From: Alectryocaccomicrobium faecavium
GTDB lineage: Bacteria > Bacillota > Clostridia > Christensenellales > Aristaeellaceae
Assembly (NCBI GenBank): GCA_018713425.1
Contig: DVOT01000240.1
Location: 1 to 14,092 of the forward strand
Length of the DNA: 14,092 nt
Direction of reading: 5' to 3'
Part shown: piece after piece, positions 6,184 to 14,092 of the stretch
Layout: every line of letters starts with the position of its first letter
Position numbering within the stretch: position 1 is the stretch's first letter
The notes under the pieces: generated by a model
What the model saw: the letters and a program-made list of their open reading frames with translations, nothing else
Told to the model about the DNA's origin: nothing
Database searches by the model: none
Program-made: the position numbers and the translations under genes

Positions 6184-6491
6184 ATGGCCAGTAGTAATAA
6201 TCACGAAACGATCAGCCGGGCAAGTTTGCGATATTGCTGGTCAGTATCCTTTCAAACATGTATATCTGTATTTTAATGACCAGGATGAAGCTAAGACCGC
6301 TTTGCTGAGTGAAAAAATCCAAAAGGAAACGCCTAACTTTCACATCACAATCACCAGCAAAGATGCGAGTGAGTTGCTCAGAAGCATTGACTCGGAGTTG
6401 GATCATCCGAATCTTCATTACAGAAGTGATTCAATATTGCGAGAAGCATCATATTGAGTATCACATCAAGGAAGGTACCATTACAGACTGA
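6184..6491 (+). pseudogene. Frame-disrupted small gene before hsdM, function unknown
   Basis: ATG 6184 with AAGGAG (6174-6179) starts a frame that reads MASSNNHETISRASLR and then becomes meaningless, stopping at 6274-6276. A second frame gives a protein-like stretch from about 6230 (DIAGQYPFKHVYLYFND, later FHITITSKDASELLRSID) to about 6410. A third gives FITEVIQYCEKHHIEYHIKEG and ends at TGA 6489-6491, 12 nt before hsdM. Joined, they make an acidic soluble protein of about 100 residues. Two frame changes (each +1 or -2) are needed, near 6230 and near 6390-6414. I do not recognise the family. Its clean ribosome binding site and close fit to hsdM show that it was once an operon member. Confidence 0.55.
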
Positions 6492-6503
6492 GGAGGACAT
6501 ACC

Positions 6504-8321
6504 ATGGATGCCCATTTGCTCAATACAATTGCCAACTTCATCTGGGGCATCGCTGACGATTGCCTGCGGGATGTGTATGTGCGCGGGAAGTACCGCGATG
6601 TTATTCTGCCCATGACGGTCATCCGCCGCCTGGACGCTGTGCTGGAGGATACCAAGCAGCAGGTTTTGGATATGAAAAAAGTGCTGGACGGCGCGGGTAT
6701 CACCAACCAGTGGGGCGCGCTGTGCAACGCCGCCGGGCAGGCCTTCTGCAATGCGTCGCCCTTTTGCCTGCGCGATTTGACCGGCCGCTCTGCAGGCCAG
6801 AAGCTCAAGACGGACTTTGAAGCGTATCTCGACGGCTTCTCCCCCAACGTCCAGGAGATTCTGGAAAAGTTCAAGTTTCGCAACCAGATCGCAACCATGG
6901 TCGAGGCCGATATTCTCGGCGCGGTCATCCAAAAGTTTGTCAGCAGGGATATCAACCTCAGCCCCAGGCCGTGCGGCGGTCTGCCCGGCCTAGACAACCA
7001 TGCCATGGGCACCCTCTTTGAAGAACTGGTGCGGCGCTTCAACGAGGCCAACAACGAAGAAGCCGGCGAGCACTGGACGCCCCGCGACGTCGTGGAGCTG
7101 ATGGCAGATTTGGTGTTTGCACCCATCGCTGATCGGATCAAAGACGCTACGTATTCGTGCTATGACGGAGCCTGTGGAACGGGTGGAATGCTAACGGTGG
7201 CACAGGACCGCCTGAATTCCATTGCCGCACAGTCCGGCAAGAAGGTTTCCATCCATCTGTTCGGCCAAGAGATCAACCCCGAGACTTACGCCATCGCCAA
7301 GGCGGACATGATGCTCAAGGGCGACGGCGAGGAGGCGCCGCACATCGCCTTCGGCTCCACGCTCTCCTCCGACCAGCACGCCACGCGCACCTTCGATTTC
7401 ATGCTGGCCAATCCGCCGTATGGCAAGAGCTGGAAGACCGACGCCGACAAGATGGCCATGGGCAAAAAGAAGGAAATCCTCGATACCCGCTTCAACGCCG
7501 TCACGCAGGAAGGCGAGCCGCTGCCCATGATCCCGCGCTCCTCGGACGGCCAGCTGCTCTTTTTGCTCAACAACATCAGCAAGATGAAGCAGGATACCCC
7601 GCTGGGCAGCCGCATTGTGGAGGTACATAACGGTTCCAGCCTGTTCACCGGCGACGCGGGCAGCGGCGAGAGCAACGCTCGCCGCTACATGATCGAAAAC
7701 GACCTGGTGGAGGCGATCATCGCCCTGCCGGAGAAGATGTTTTACAACACAGGCATCGGCACCTATATTTGGGTGCTGAGCAATCGCAAGGAGGCCCGCC
7801 GCCAGGGCAAGATTCAGCTTATCGACGCTACCGGTATCAAGACGCCCCTGCGCAAGAACATGGGCGAAAAGAACTGCGAGCTTTCCCCGGAGCAGCGCCG
7901 GGAGATCGTGCGCATCTTCATGGATTTTGAGGAGAGCGAGGTCAGCCGTATCTTCCTCAACAGCGAATTTGGCTATTGGAAGGTATCCGTGCAGCAGCCG
8001 CTGCTCGACGCGCAGGGCAACCCCGTGCTCGACAAAAAGGGCCGCGTCCAGCCGGACAAGGAAAAAAGCGATACCGAAATCATCCCCTTTGGCTACGAGG
8101 GCGGCATCGAGGGCTTCATGGAAAACGAAGTCCGCCCCTACGCTCCCGGCGCGTACATCGACCCCAAGGCCACGAAAATCGGCTATGAGCTGAGCTTTAC
8201 CAAATACTTCTACAAGCCCGTGCAGTTGCGCTCCATAGAGGAGATCGTGGCAGACCTGCGTGCGCTGGAGCAGGAGACGGACGGCATGTTGGCGGAGATT
8301 CTCGGAGGGATTCAAGGATGA
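6504..8321 (+). CDS. hsdM: Type I restriction-modification system DNA methyltransferase subunit M
   Basis: 605 residues, the N6-adenine methyltransferase subunit. With HsdS it forms the M2S1 modification enzyme, and with HsdR the restriction complex. An N-terminal HsdM helical domain (about 8-165) precedes EAGEHWTPRDVVELM (186-200). The S-adenosylmethionine motif is DGACGTGGM (221-229), FGQEINPETYAIAKADM is at 253-269, and the catalytic motif IV is NPPY (303-306). The C-terminus carries the usual helix (SIEEIVADLRALEQE). GAGGAGG (6489-6495) precedes ATG 6504 by 8 nt. The gene is GC-rich, appears intact, and its last four bases overlap hsdS (ATGA). Confidence 0.97.
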   Translation: MDAHLLNTIANFIWGIADDCLRDVYVRGKYRDVILPMTVIRRLDAVLEDTKQQVLDMKKVLDGAGITNQWGALCNAAGQAFCNASPFCLRDLTGRSAGQKLKTDFEAYLDGFSPNVQEILEKFKFRNQIATMVEADILGAVIQKFVSRDINLSPRPCGGLPGLDNHAMGTLFEELVRRFNEANNEEAGEHWTPRDVVELMADLVFAPIADRIKDATYSCYDGACGTGGMLTVAQDRLNSIAAQSGKKVSIHLFGQEINPETYAIAKADMMLKGDGEEAPHIAFGSTLSSDQHATRTFDFMLANPPYGKSWKTDADKMAMGKKKEILDTRFNAVTQEGEPLPMIPRSSDGQLLFLLNNISKMKQDTPLGSRIVEVHNGSSLFTGDAGSGESNARRYMIENDLVEAIIALPEKMFYNTGIGTYIWVLSNRKEARRQGKIQLIDATGIKTPLRKNMGEKNCELSPEQRREIVRIFMDFEESEVSRIFLNSEFGYWKVSVQQPLLDAQGNPVLDKKGRVQPDKEKSDTEIIPFGYEGGIEGFMENEVRPYAPGAYIDPKATKIGYELSFTKYFYKPVQLRSIEEIVADLRALEQETDGMLAEILGGIQG

Positions 8322-9673
8322 AGCGGTATGAAAACTATAAATCGACTCAGATTCCTTGGGTTTCACAAGTGCCCTCCCATTGGATGCTTATTAGAAATGC
8401 AAATATTTTGATGCTGAAACATAATATTGTTGGGGATCGGCACACGCAATTTAATTTGCTGTCTCTTACGACAGGTGGAATCAGAATTAAAAATGCTGAT
8501 GATGCCCGAGGAAAAGTCCCAACATCGTTTGAAAATTATCAAGAGGTATTGCCCGGAGATATGGTTTTTTGCCTATTTGATCTGGATTGTTCCGCTGTTT
8601 TCTCAGGAAAATCAGAATACCATGGCATGATTACATCTGCATATGATGTCGCCGTGCCTAACCTGAAATTGGTTTCTACTTCATACCTAGATTATTGGTT
8701 TCGTATGGTATTTTCAGGAAGATATTATAAGAGTTACTCGAAATCGGTTCGCTATACAATAAACTGGGAGATTTTCAAAGCGCTGAAAACATCTATTCCT
8801 CCCCGCGCCGAGCAAGACCAGATTGTGCGCTACCTCGACTGGCAGGTGTCGAAAATCAACCGGCTGATCGCGGCGAAGCGGAAGCAGATTGAACTGCTAA
8901 GTGAAGAGAAACAGAATATCATTAATGCAGCTGTCCTTCATGGCGTGAATGATCGGTGTGAAAAGCGAACCTCTCCAATTCTTTTTGCTGATTGGATTCC
9001 ATCACACTGGAGGGTACTTCGTGGTAAATATTTGTTCGCAGAACATGATAGGCGCACAGAAACAGGAAATGAAGTATTACTATCTGTTTCCCATATTACT
9101 GGCGTAACTCCCCGAAGCGAAAAAAATATTACAATGTTTCAAGCGGAGTCTCTAGTTGGTTATAAAATATGCTCCGTCGATGACATCGCCGCAAATACAA
9201 TGTGGATGTGGCAGGGGGCGATTGCTGTCTCTGATTATTATGGTGTTATTAGCCCATCATATAACACCTATCATCAGATAGGCAATCATTACAACCGGAA
9301 GTATCTTGACTACCTTCTCCGGTCAAACGTCATGGTTAATGAGTATAAAGCAAAATCCACGGGAATACGAAAATCAAGACTTCGCCTATACCCCGAGCAA
9401 TTTCTTTCTATGTCATTTCCGATTCCACCTATGGATGAGCAATTGGAAATTGTCAAATACATAGAAGCTAAGATACAAAGGATTGAGGTTATGGTCTCTA
9501 CAATCCATGCCGAAATTCAAAAGATTCAAGACCTCCGCGCCCGCTTGATCTCCGACGTGGTCACGGGGCAAATCGACGTGCGGGGCATTGAAGTGCCAAC
9601 TTTTGAATACATCGATGAAAGCAATAATAATGACGAAAATACCGAGGAAATGGAGGCAGAATTAGATGGCTAA
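8318..9673 (+). CDS. hsdS: Type I restriction-modification system specificity subunit S
   Basis: 451 residues with the normal two-half build. The first target recognition domain (about 11-158) starts IPWVSQVPSHW. The first conserved helical region (160-206) starts IPPRAEQDQIVRYLDWQ. The second recognition domain (about 222-367) starts FADWIPSHW, and the second helical region (369-415) starts IPPMDEQLEIVKYIEAK. Each domain binds one half of a split DNA site; the helices set the gap and hold the two HsdM subunits. Both domains are AT-rich (for example 8330-8800) while the helical regions (8800-8890, 9530-9600) are GC-rich, which indicates domain exchange. The target sequence cannot be read from the protein. 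The acidic tail (about 429-451) is extra. The start overlaps hsdM by 4 nt, and the end overlaps the HAD gene by 8 nt. Confidence 0.95.
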   Translation: MKRYENYKSTQIPWVSQVPSHWMLIRNANILMLKHNIVGDRHTQFNLLSLTTGGIRIKNADDARGKVPTSFENYQEVLPGDMVFCLFDLDCSAVFSGKSEYHGMITSAYDVAVPNLKLVSTSYLDYWFRMVFSGRYYKSYSKSVRYTINWEIFKALKTSIPPRAEQDQIVRYLDWQVSKINRLIAAKRKQIELLSEEKQNIINAAVLHGVNDRCEKRTSPILFADWIPSHWRVLRGKYLFAEHDRRTETGNEVLLSVSHITGVTPRSEKNITMFQAESLVGYKICSVDDIAANTMWMWQGAIAVSDYYGVISPSYNTYHQIGNHYNRKYLDYLLRSNVMVNEYKAKSTGIRKSRLRLYPEQFLSMSFPIPPMDEQLEIVKYIEAKIQRIEVMVSTIHAEIQKIQDLRARLISDVVTGQIDVRGIEVPTFEYIDESNNNDENTEEMEAELDG

Positions 9674-10577
9674 CATAATTGCGGTAATTTGGGATTTTGA
9701 CAAAACCCTGATTGACGGATACATGCAAGACCCTATGTTTGAAGAATATGGCGTGAATGCTACCCGGTTTTGGGAAGAAAATAATAGTCTTCCTCAAAAG
9801 TACTGGGATGAATACCATATTCGGGTCAATGCCGACACAATTTATCTGAATCAGTTTATTAAGTATGCCCGTGAAGGTAAATTCAAAGGACTTAACAATG
9901 AAAAACTCAAAGAATTTGGAAGCAAGCAAAAATTCTACCCTGGCATACCCGAGTTCTTTCAGGAGAGTAAAGCACTTATTGAAAATGATCCCACGTATAA
10001 GGAATATGGGATACTCGTTGAGCATTATATCGTAAGCACCGGTATGGCGGCAGTTATTCGAGGATCAGCTGTGGCTCAACATGTCGCCGGCATTTGGGGT
10101 TGTGAATTGCTGGATGGCAAAACAGATACAGGTGAGACTGTCATCAGCGAGATTGTATACACACTTGATAACACAGCCAAGACAAAGGCTATATTTGAAA
10201 TCAATAAAGGAGTTGGCTTTGTAGAAGGTGTTTCTGCAAACAGTACCCTTGCACCAGAACTACGCCGTGTCCCCTTTGAAAACATGATTTATATTGCAGA
10301 TGGTCCCAGTGATGTTCCTGCTTTCTCAATTATAAATGAACGGAAGGGAGCAACGTTTGCAATCTATCCTCATGGCAATCAAAAAGCATTGCAACAGGTT
10401 GAACAGTTACGGATTGATGGTCGGATCAACATGTTTGCAGAAGCCGATTACTCAAAGGATTCTACGGCCTACATGTGGATCATGAATAAGATCAAGCTGT
10501 TTGCTAACCGTATCCGTGAACAAGAACGGCTAAGAATTTCTTCGCGTCTTTCAGATGCCCCTAAACATTTGACTTGA
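9666..10577 (+). CDS. HAD-superfamily phosphatase inside the type I restriction-modification operon
   Basis: 303 residues with all four HAD motifs. Motif I is DFDKT (D10 nucleophile, D12 acid/base), motif II is S124 in YIVSTG, motif III is a lysine in AKTKAIF (K172 or K174) and motif IV is ADGPSDVPAF (D212, D216). It should be an active magnesium-dependent phosphohydrolase, closest in layout to phosphoserine-phosphatase-like HADs with a helical C1 cap (about 15-110). There is no signal peptide or membrane segment. The substrate is unknown; a small phosphometabolite, nucleotide or nucleic acid end are all possible. ATG 9666 lies 8 nt inside hsdS (sharing ATGGCTAA), and hsdR follows after 24 nt, so it is co-translated with the specificity subunit. 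GC content is about 40%, well below hsdM and hsdR. Confidence 0.88.
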   Translation: MANIIAVIWDFDKTLIDGYMQDPMFEEYGVNATRFWEENNSLPQKYWDEYHIRVNADTIYLNQFIKYAREGKFKGLNNEKLKEFGSKQKFYPGIPEFFQESKALIENDPTYKEYGILVEHYIVSTGMAAVIRGSAVAQHVAGIWGCELLDGKTDTGETVISEIVYTLDNTAKTKAIFEINKGVGFVEGVSANSTLAPELRRVPFENMIYIADGPSDVPAFSIINERKGATFAIYPHGNQKALQQVEQLRIDGRINMFAEADYSKDSTAYMWIMNKIKLFANRIREQERLRISSRLSDAPKHLT

Positions 10578-10601
10578 TGCTTTCCATGTGAGGTGTTCAG
10601 C

Positions 10602-13589
10602 ATGTTCAGCAATACCAAAGAATCCGGCCTCGAAAGCCTGATTGTGAAGTGGCTTGTCGAGCAGAATCATTACGAGCAGGGGCATAGCCATGACTACAGC
10701 ATGGAATACGCCCTGGACACCGTGCGCCTCCTCCGCTTTTTGAAGGACACCCAGCCGGAGTCCGTGGAAAAGCTACAGCTGGAAACCCAGCCGCTCAAGC
10801 GCGCGCAGTTTCTCTCCCGCGTGCGGGATGAGATCACCAAGCGTGGCATCATCGACGTGCTACGCAAGGGCGTGAAGGTCTACCCGGCCAGCCTGGTTCT
10901 GTTCTACATGACGCCCAGCGTGAACAACCCCTCCGCCGCGCAGCTGCATGCCAAGAACATATTCAGCGTCACGCGCCAGCTGCACTTTTCCCCGGATGAA
11001 ACCAAGCTGGCGCTGGACCTGTGCATCTTCATCAACGGCCTGCCGGTGATCACTTTCGAACTGAAAAACCAGCTCACCAAACAGAACGTGGACGACGCGG
11101 TTTATCAGTATCAGCATGACCGCAGCCCTAAGGAACTGCTGTTCCAATTCACGCGCTGCATGGTTCACTTTGCCGTGGACGATGCGCAGGTGAAGTTTTG
11201 CACCCGCCTGCAGGGAAAGGAAAGCTGGTTCCTCCCCTTCAACAAGGGATACAAGGACGGCGCGGGCAATCCGCCGAACCCGGACGGCCTGATGACGGAT
11301 TACCTGTGGAAGCGAATCCTCACCAAGGAGATGCTTTCCCGCATCATCGAAAACTATGCCGCCCTGATCGAGGAAAAGGACGAGGAAACCGGCAAAACAA
11401 AGTACAAACAGATCTTTCCGCGCTATCATCAGCTGATGGCAGTGGAAAGCCTGCTGGCGGACGTCAAAGCCCATGGCGTAGGCAAGCGGTATCTGATCCA
11501 GCACAGCGCGGGCAGCGGAAAATCCAATTCCATTGCATGGCTGGCGCATCAGCTCACCGGGCTGGAGGACGCGCAGGGAAATCTGCTGGTGGATTCCGTC
11601 ATCGTGGTGACCGACCGCGTGGTTCTGGACAAGCAAATCCGCGACACCATTCGTCAGTTTGCGCAGGTCGGCAAAATCGTCGCTTGGGCGGAAAGCTCTG
11701 GCGATCTGCGCAAGGCCATTGAGGATGGCCGCCGCATCATCATCACCACCATCGAGAAGTTCCCGTATGTGCTGCCGGAGATCGGCGAAGACCACAAGAA
11801 CCGGCATTTTGCCATCCTCATCGACGAGGCGCATTCCAGCCAGAACGGCAAGACCGCGGGCTCCATGAACATGACCCTATCCGCGATCATGGCCGACCCG
11901 GACATGGACAACGAGGACAAGATCAACGCCATGTGCGAGGGCAAAAAGCTGCTCACAAATGCCAGCTATTTTGCCTTTACAGCCACGCCGAAGAACAAAA
12001 CGCTGGAAACCTTCGGCACCCTGGTTGTCGACGCCTATGGCAACCCGATTCTCAATGAGAAGGGCGAGGTGCAGCATCGGCCGTTCCACGTCTACACCAT
12101 GAAGCAGGCCATTGAGGAAGGTTTCATTCTGGATGTGCTCAAATACTACACGCCCATCGATAGCTATTACCGGCTCAAAAAAATTGTGGAAGATGACCCA
12201 ATGTTCGACAAGAAGAAGGCGCAGAAGAAGCTGCGCGCCTTTGTGGAAAGCCAGTCGTTCACCATCGCTGAAAAGGCGGATATGATGGTCAGCCACTTTC
12301 ACGAGCAGGTCATCGCTAAGGGAAAGATCGGCGGCCAGGCCCGAGCCATGATCATCACCAGCAGCATCGAGCGGTGCATCGACTATTACCATGCAGTGAA
12401 CCAGTGTCTGGCCAACCGACGCAGCCCCTACAAGGCGATCATCGCCTTCTCGGGCGAGAAACAGCTGGACAACGATCAGCCGCCCGTAACCTCCGCCGGT
12501 CTGAATGGCTTTGCAGATGCGGCCATTCCCAAGACCTTCAAGAAGGACCCCTATCGTTTTCTCATCGTGGCGGACATGTTCCAGACCGGCTATGACGAAC
12601 CGCTGCTGCACACCATGTATGTGGACAAGATGCTCTACGACATCAAGGCGGTGCAGACGCTCAGCCGCCTGAACCGTGCGTGCCCGAAGAAGTACGATAC
12701 CTTTGTATTGGATTTCTTCAACGATCCCAACGACATCATCCAGTCCTTTTCCCGGTACTACAAGACCACGCTGCTCTCCGGCGAGACGGACCCGAACAAG
12801 CTCTATGACCTGATTGCCGAAATGGAGACGGATCAGGTATACCGCAACGAACAGGTGGAACATCTGGTGAACCGGTATCTGGACGGCGCGGACCGCGACC
12901 AGTTGGACCCGGTGCTGGATGCGTGCGCGGCCCTGTACAAGCAGCTGGACACGGACAGGCAGATCAAGTTCAAAAGCGCGGCGAAGGGTTTTGTGCGCAC
13001 CTACGGCTTCCTGAGCGCCATTTTGCCCTATGGCAATCCCGAGTGGGAAAAGCTGTCGATCTTCCTGAACATGCTGATTCCCAAGCTGCCCTCCCCGCAG
13101 GAGGACGACTTCTCCCAAGGAATTCTGGAAGCCATCGATTTGGACAGCTACCGCATCGAAAAGCGGGAAACCATTTCCCTGATTCTCCCGGACGAAGATG
13201 CCGAGGTGGAACCGGTTCCCACCAGCACCGCGAAAGGAAAACAGGAACCCGAAATGGATCTGCTCAGCGCGATACTTTCCAATTTCAATGACATGTTTGG
13301 CAACATCAACTGGAATGACGCGGACAATGTCCGCCGTCAAATCCTGGAGATTCCCGGCATGGTCAGCCGCGACGAACAGTACCAGAATGCCATGCGCAAC
13401 AGCGACAAGCAGGAGGCGCGCACGGAGAGCGACCGCGTGCTGCAGAAAATCATTTTTTCCATCATGGCAGACAACATGGAACTCTTCAAGCAGTTTACGG
13501 ACAATCCCGAATTCAAGAAATGGTTGAGCGATCTAGTGTTTAATTTGACCTATAACAAGGAAGGGAAGCCATATCAAAGCCAGCATTGA
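10602..13589 (+). CDS. hsdR: Type I restriction enzyme endonuclease/translocase subunit R
   Basis: 995 residues, the motor and nuclease subunit that pulls DNA past unmethylated sites and cuts at a distance. The nuclease core is visible as D139, then E153-L-K155 (ITFELKN). Helicase SF2 motifs follow: Walker A AGSGKS (303-308), DEAH (408-411), TAT (460-462), QTGYDEP (about 661-667) and QTLSRLNR (about 685-692). The C-terminal helical region (about 720-995) would bind HsdM. All catalytic residues are present, so restriction should be active. I chose ATG 10602 because GAGG (10590-10593) is 8 nt upstream. GTG 10593 would add MFS and overlap that site. GC-rich like hsdM; last gene of the operon. 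Confidence 0.96.
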   Translation: MFSNTKESGLESLIVKWLVEQNHYEQGHSHDYSMEYALDTVRLLRFLKDTQPESVEKLQLETQPLKRAQFLSRVRDEITKRGIIDVLRKGVKVYPASLVLFYMTPSVNNPSAAQLHAKNIFSVTRQLHFSPDETKLALDLCIFINGLPVITFELKNQLTKQNVDDAVYQYQHDRSPKELLFQFTRCMVHFAVDDAQVKFCTRLQGKESWFLPFNKGYKDGAGNPPNPDGLMTDYLWKRILTKEMLSRIIENYAALIEEKDEETGKTKYKQIFPRYHQLMAVESLLADVKAHGVGKRYLIQHSAGSGKSNSIAWLAHQLTGLEDAQGNLLVDSVIVVTDRVVLDKQIRDTIRQFAQVGKIVAWAESSGDLRKAIEDGRRIIITTIEKFPYVLPEIGEDHKNRHFAILIDEAHSSQNGKTAGSMNMTLSAIMADPDMDNEDKINAMCEGKKLLTNASYFAFTATPKNKTLETFGTLVVDAYGNPILNEKGEVQHRPFHVYTMKQAIEEGFILDVLKYYTPIDSYYRLKKIVEDDPMFDKKKAQKKLRAFVESQSFTIAEKADMMVSHFHEQVIAKGKIGGQARAMIITSSIERCIDYYHAVNQCLANRRSPYKAIIAFSGEKQLDNDQPPVTSAGLNGFADAAIPKTFKKDPYRFLIVADMFQTGYDEPLLHTMYVDKMLYDIKAVQTLSRLNRACPKKYDTFVLDFFNDPNDIIQSFSRYYKTTLLSGETDPNKLYDLIAEMETDQVYRNEQVEHLVNRYLDGADRDQLDPVLDACAALYKQLDTDRQIKFKSAAKGFVRTYGFLSAILPYGNPEWEKLSIFLNMLIPKLPSPQEDDFSQGILEAIDLDSYRIEKRETISLILPDEDAEVEPVPTSTAKGKQEPEMDLLSAILSNFNDMFGNINWNDADNVRRQILEIPGMVSRDEQYQNAMRNSDKQEARTESDRVLQKIIFSIMADNMELFKQFTDNPEFKKWLSDLVFNLTYNKEGKPYQSQH

Positions 13590-13602
13590 TACCCGCACAG
13601 GT

Positions 13603-13710
13603 ATGGTGCAAAGCATCCAGAAGGGCGTGATCGCGGTTTCCTTCGGCGGGTTGGAGAAAAAGTTCCAGTTTCCCGGCGCGTTCCAGCAGGGCTTCCTGCA
13701 CAAAGCGTAA
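13603..13710 (+). pseudogene. C-terminal remnant of an unidentified gene after hsdR
   Basis: This frame reads MVQSIQKGVIAV, then SFGGLEKKFQFPGAFQQGFL, and stops at TAA 13708-13710. The pattern 'V-x-FGG-x-x-K-x-FQFP-x-AF-x-x-GFL' recalls, from memory, the extreme C-terminal small beta domain found on several Clostridial proteins. Here the rest of such a protein is absent. The frame is open back to 13549, inside the hsdR end, without a ribosome binding site. It is most likely the end of a gene whose body was lost when the hsd operon arrived. A free 35-residue protein is possible but unsupported. Confidence 0.4.
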
Positions 13711-13759
13711 AGAAATTCCGGCGCTCCCACTGAGCGTTGACAAACCCGGCCATCTCCGT

Positions 13760-13797
13760 CCAAAATGCGGGAATGAATTTCGCTTCCCGCATTTTGG
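13760..13797. terminator. Strong hairpin, probable (bidirectional) terminator after hsdR
   Basis: CCAAAATGCGGGAA (13760-13773) pairs perfectly with TTCCCGCATTTTGG (13784-13797) across a 10-nt loop. Its GC core TGCGGGAA/TTCCCGCA is flanked by AAAA on the left and TTTT on the right. That is the form of a terminator working in both directions, although the T-run is short and lies inside the stem. It is the first good candidate after hsdR, 170 nt beyond its stop. Confidence 0.55.
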
Positions 13798-13810
13798 GTT
13801 TGAGAGGCCA

Positions 13811-14092
13811 ATGCGCAAGACATCCCCCAGCCGGCTGCGCTGCCAGCATTCCTCAATTCAGCATGGTCGTACCACTGCGCTCGCAAGCTCGCTTGTGGCA
13901 CTCCCTGCTTCATTGGGCTTACTTCGCGCTGCTCCGCGCACAGCGCGCGCGCTTCGTGCGCCCCCTTTGCGAAAGGGGAGCCCTGATCGTTGACAAACCT
14001 TCGGTTTGTGGGCGAGGACCACCCGGTCGCTTGTCTACGCACCGCACAAGCGTCAGCGCAAGGCGGGCACCCATTGCGAATTGTGACGCGAT
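13811..14092. repeat. GC-rich palindrome cluster, probable intergenic repeat element
   Basis: I see no gene here. The stretch is a chain of palindromes: GCGCAC (13936-13941) with GTGCGC (13956-13961), CCCCTTT-GCG-AAAGGGG (13962-13978), ACAAACC-TTC-GGTTTGT (13993-14009), and CGCTTGT (14028-14034) with ACAAGCG (14046-14052). The phrases CATCCCCCAGCC and CCCTTTGCGAAAGGGGAGCC resemble repeat sequences that I recall scattered between genes in gut Clostridia. The 12-mer CGTTGACAAACC occurs at 13735-13746 and again at 13988-13999 and may mark the ends of an inserted unit. Open frames on both strands here are low-complexity and lack start signals. Confidence 0.45.

Noticed and set aside
7191..8366. 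Minus-strand open frame (391 codons) opposite hsdM
   Set aside because: It has no start signal or recognisable family, and the plus strand encodes an intact methyltransferase here.
8318..9673. Phase-variable (invertible) hsdS shufflon
   Set aside because: Only one hsdS gene is present, and I see no inverted partial copy or site-specific recombinase gene in the window.
11877..13340. Long open frame on the minus strand (487 codons) opposite hsdR
   Set aside because: It mirrors the GC-rich codon bias of hsdR, has no domain I recognise and no ribosome binding site; the plus strand has clear HsdR motifs over the same bases.
13533..14042. Open frames on the minus strand after hsdR (up to 169 codons)
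   Set aside because: They span the strong hairpin and the palindrome cluster, lack ribosome binding sites and show no protein-like pattern.

Overview
The window looks like chromosome or plasmid DNA of an uncultured, GC-rich Bacillota (Clostridia-like) bacterium. This is inferred from strong AGGAGG-type ribosome binding sites, sigma-A style TTGACA/TATAAT promoters, an M55 D-aminopeptidase, Rpn-type C-terminal tails and GC-rich codon use in the backbone genes. No rRNA or tRNA gene is visible, so the genus cannot be fixed.

Region 1 (1-640) is a decaying end of an Rpn-like (PD-(D/E)XK nuclease/putative transposase) gene. Its 3' end is duplicated in tandem with a 355-base period. One copy carries a 12-base repeat array encoding GEER/GIAI units, and a strong terminator follows. 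Region 2 (700-2129, minus strand) is a two-gene operon: an M55/DppA-type D-aminopeptidase followed by an overlapping AAC(6')-like GNAT acetyltransferase. Region 3 (2130-5680, plus strand) is divergently transcribed from region 2. It holds two probable glycoside hydrolases without signal peptides: a GH71/GH99-like TIM-barrel protein with a C-terminal CBM9-like domain, and a DUF5722-like clan-A-type enzyme. An excellent promoter precedes them and a textbook terminator follows.

Region 4 (5681-13589, plus strand) is a type I restriction-modification locus. It begins with an AT-rich leader containing a good promoter and an 8-bp inverted repeat at the probable transcription start. Next come a broken small HTH regulator gene and a second small gene broken by two frame changes, then hsdM, hsdS, a HAD-superfamily phosphatase gene and hsdR. 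The junctions are tight: hsdM/hsdS overlap by 4 nt, hsdS/HAD overlap by 8 nt, and HAD is 24 nt from hsdR. This implies one coupled transcript. hsdM and hsdR are GC-rich, whereas the hsdS recognition domains and the whole HAD gene are AT-rich, so the specificity part plus the HAD gene look like a replaceable cassette.

Region 5 (13590-14092) holds a short coding remnant, a strong hairpin that probably ends the operon transcript, and a run of GC-rich palindromes resembling intergenic repeats.

The most interesting feature is the HAD phosphatase embedded and translationally coupled between the specificity and restriction genes. Next are the two inactivated small genes at the head of the operon and the tandemly duplicated, repeat-bearing Rpn tail.
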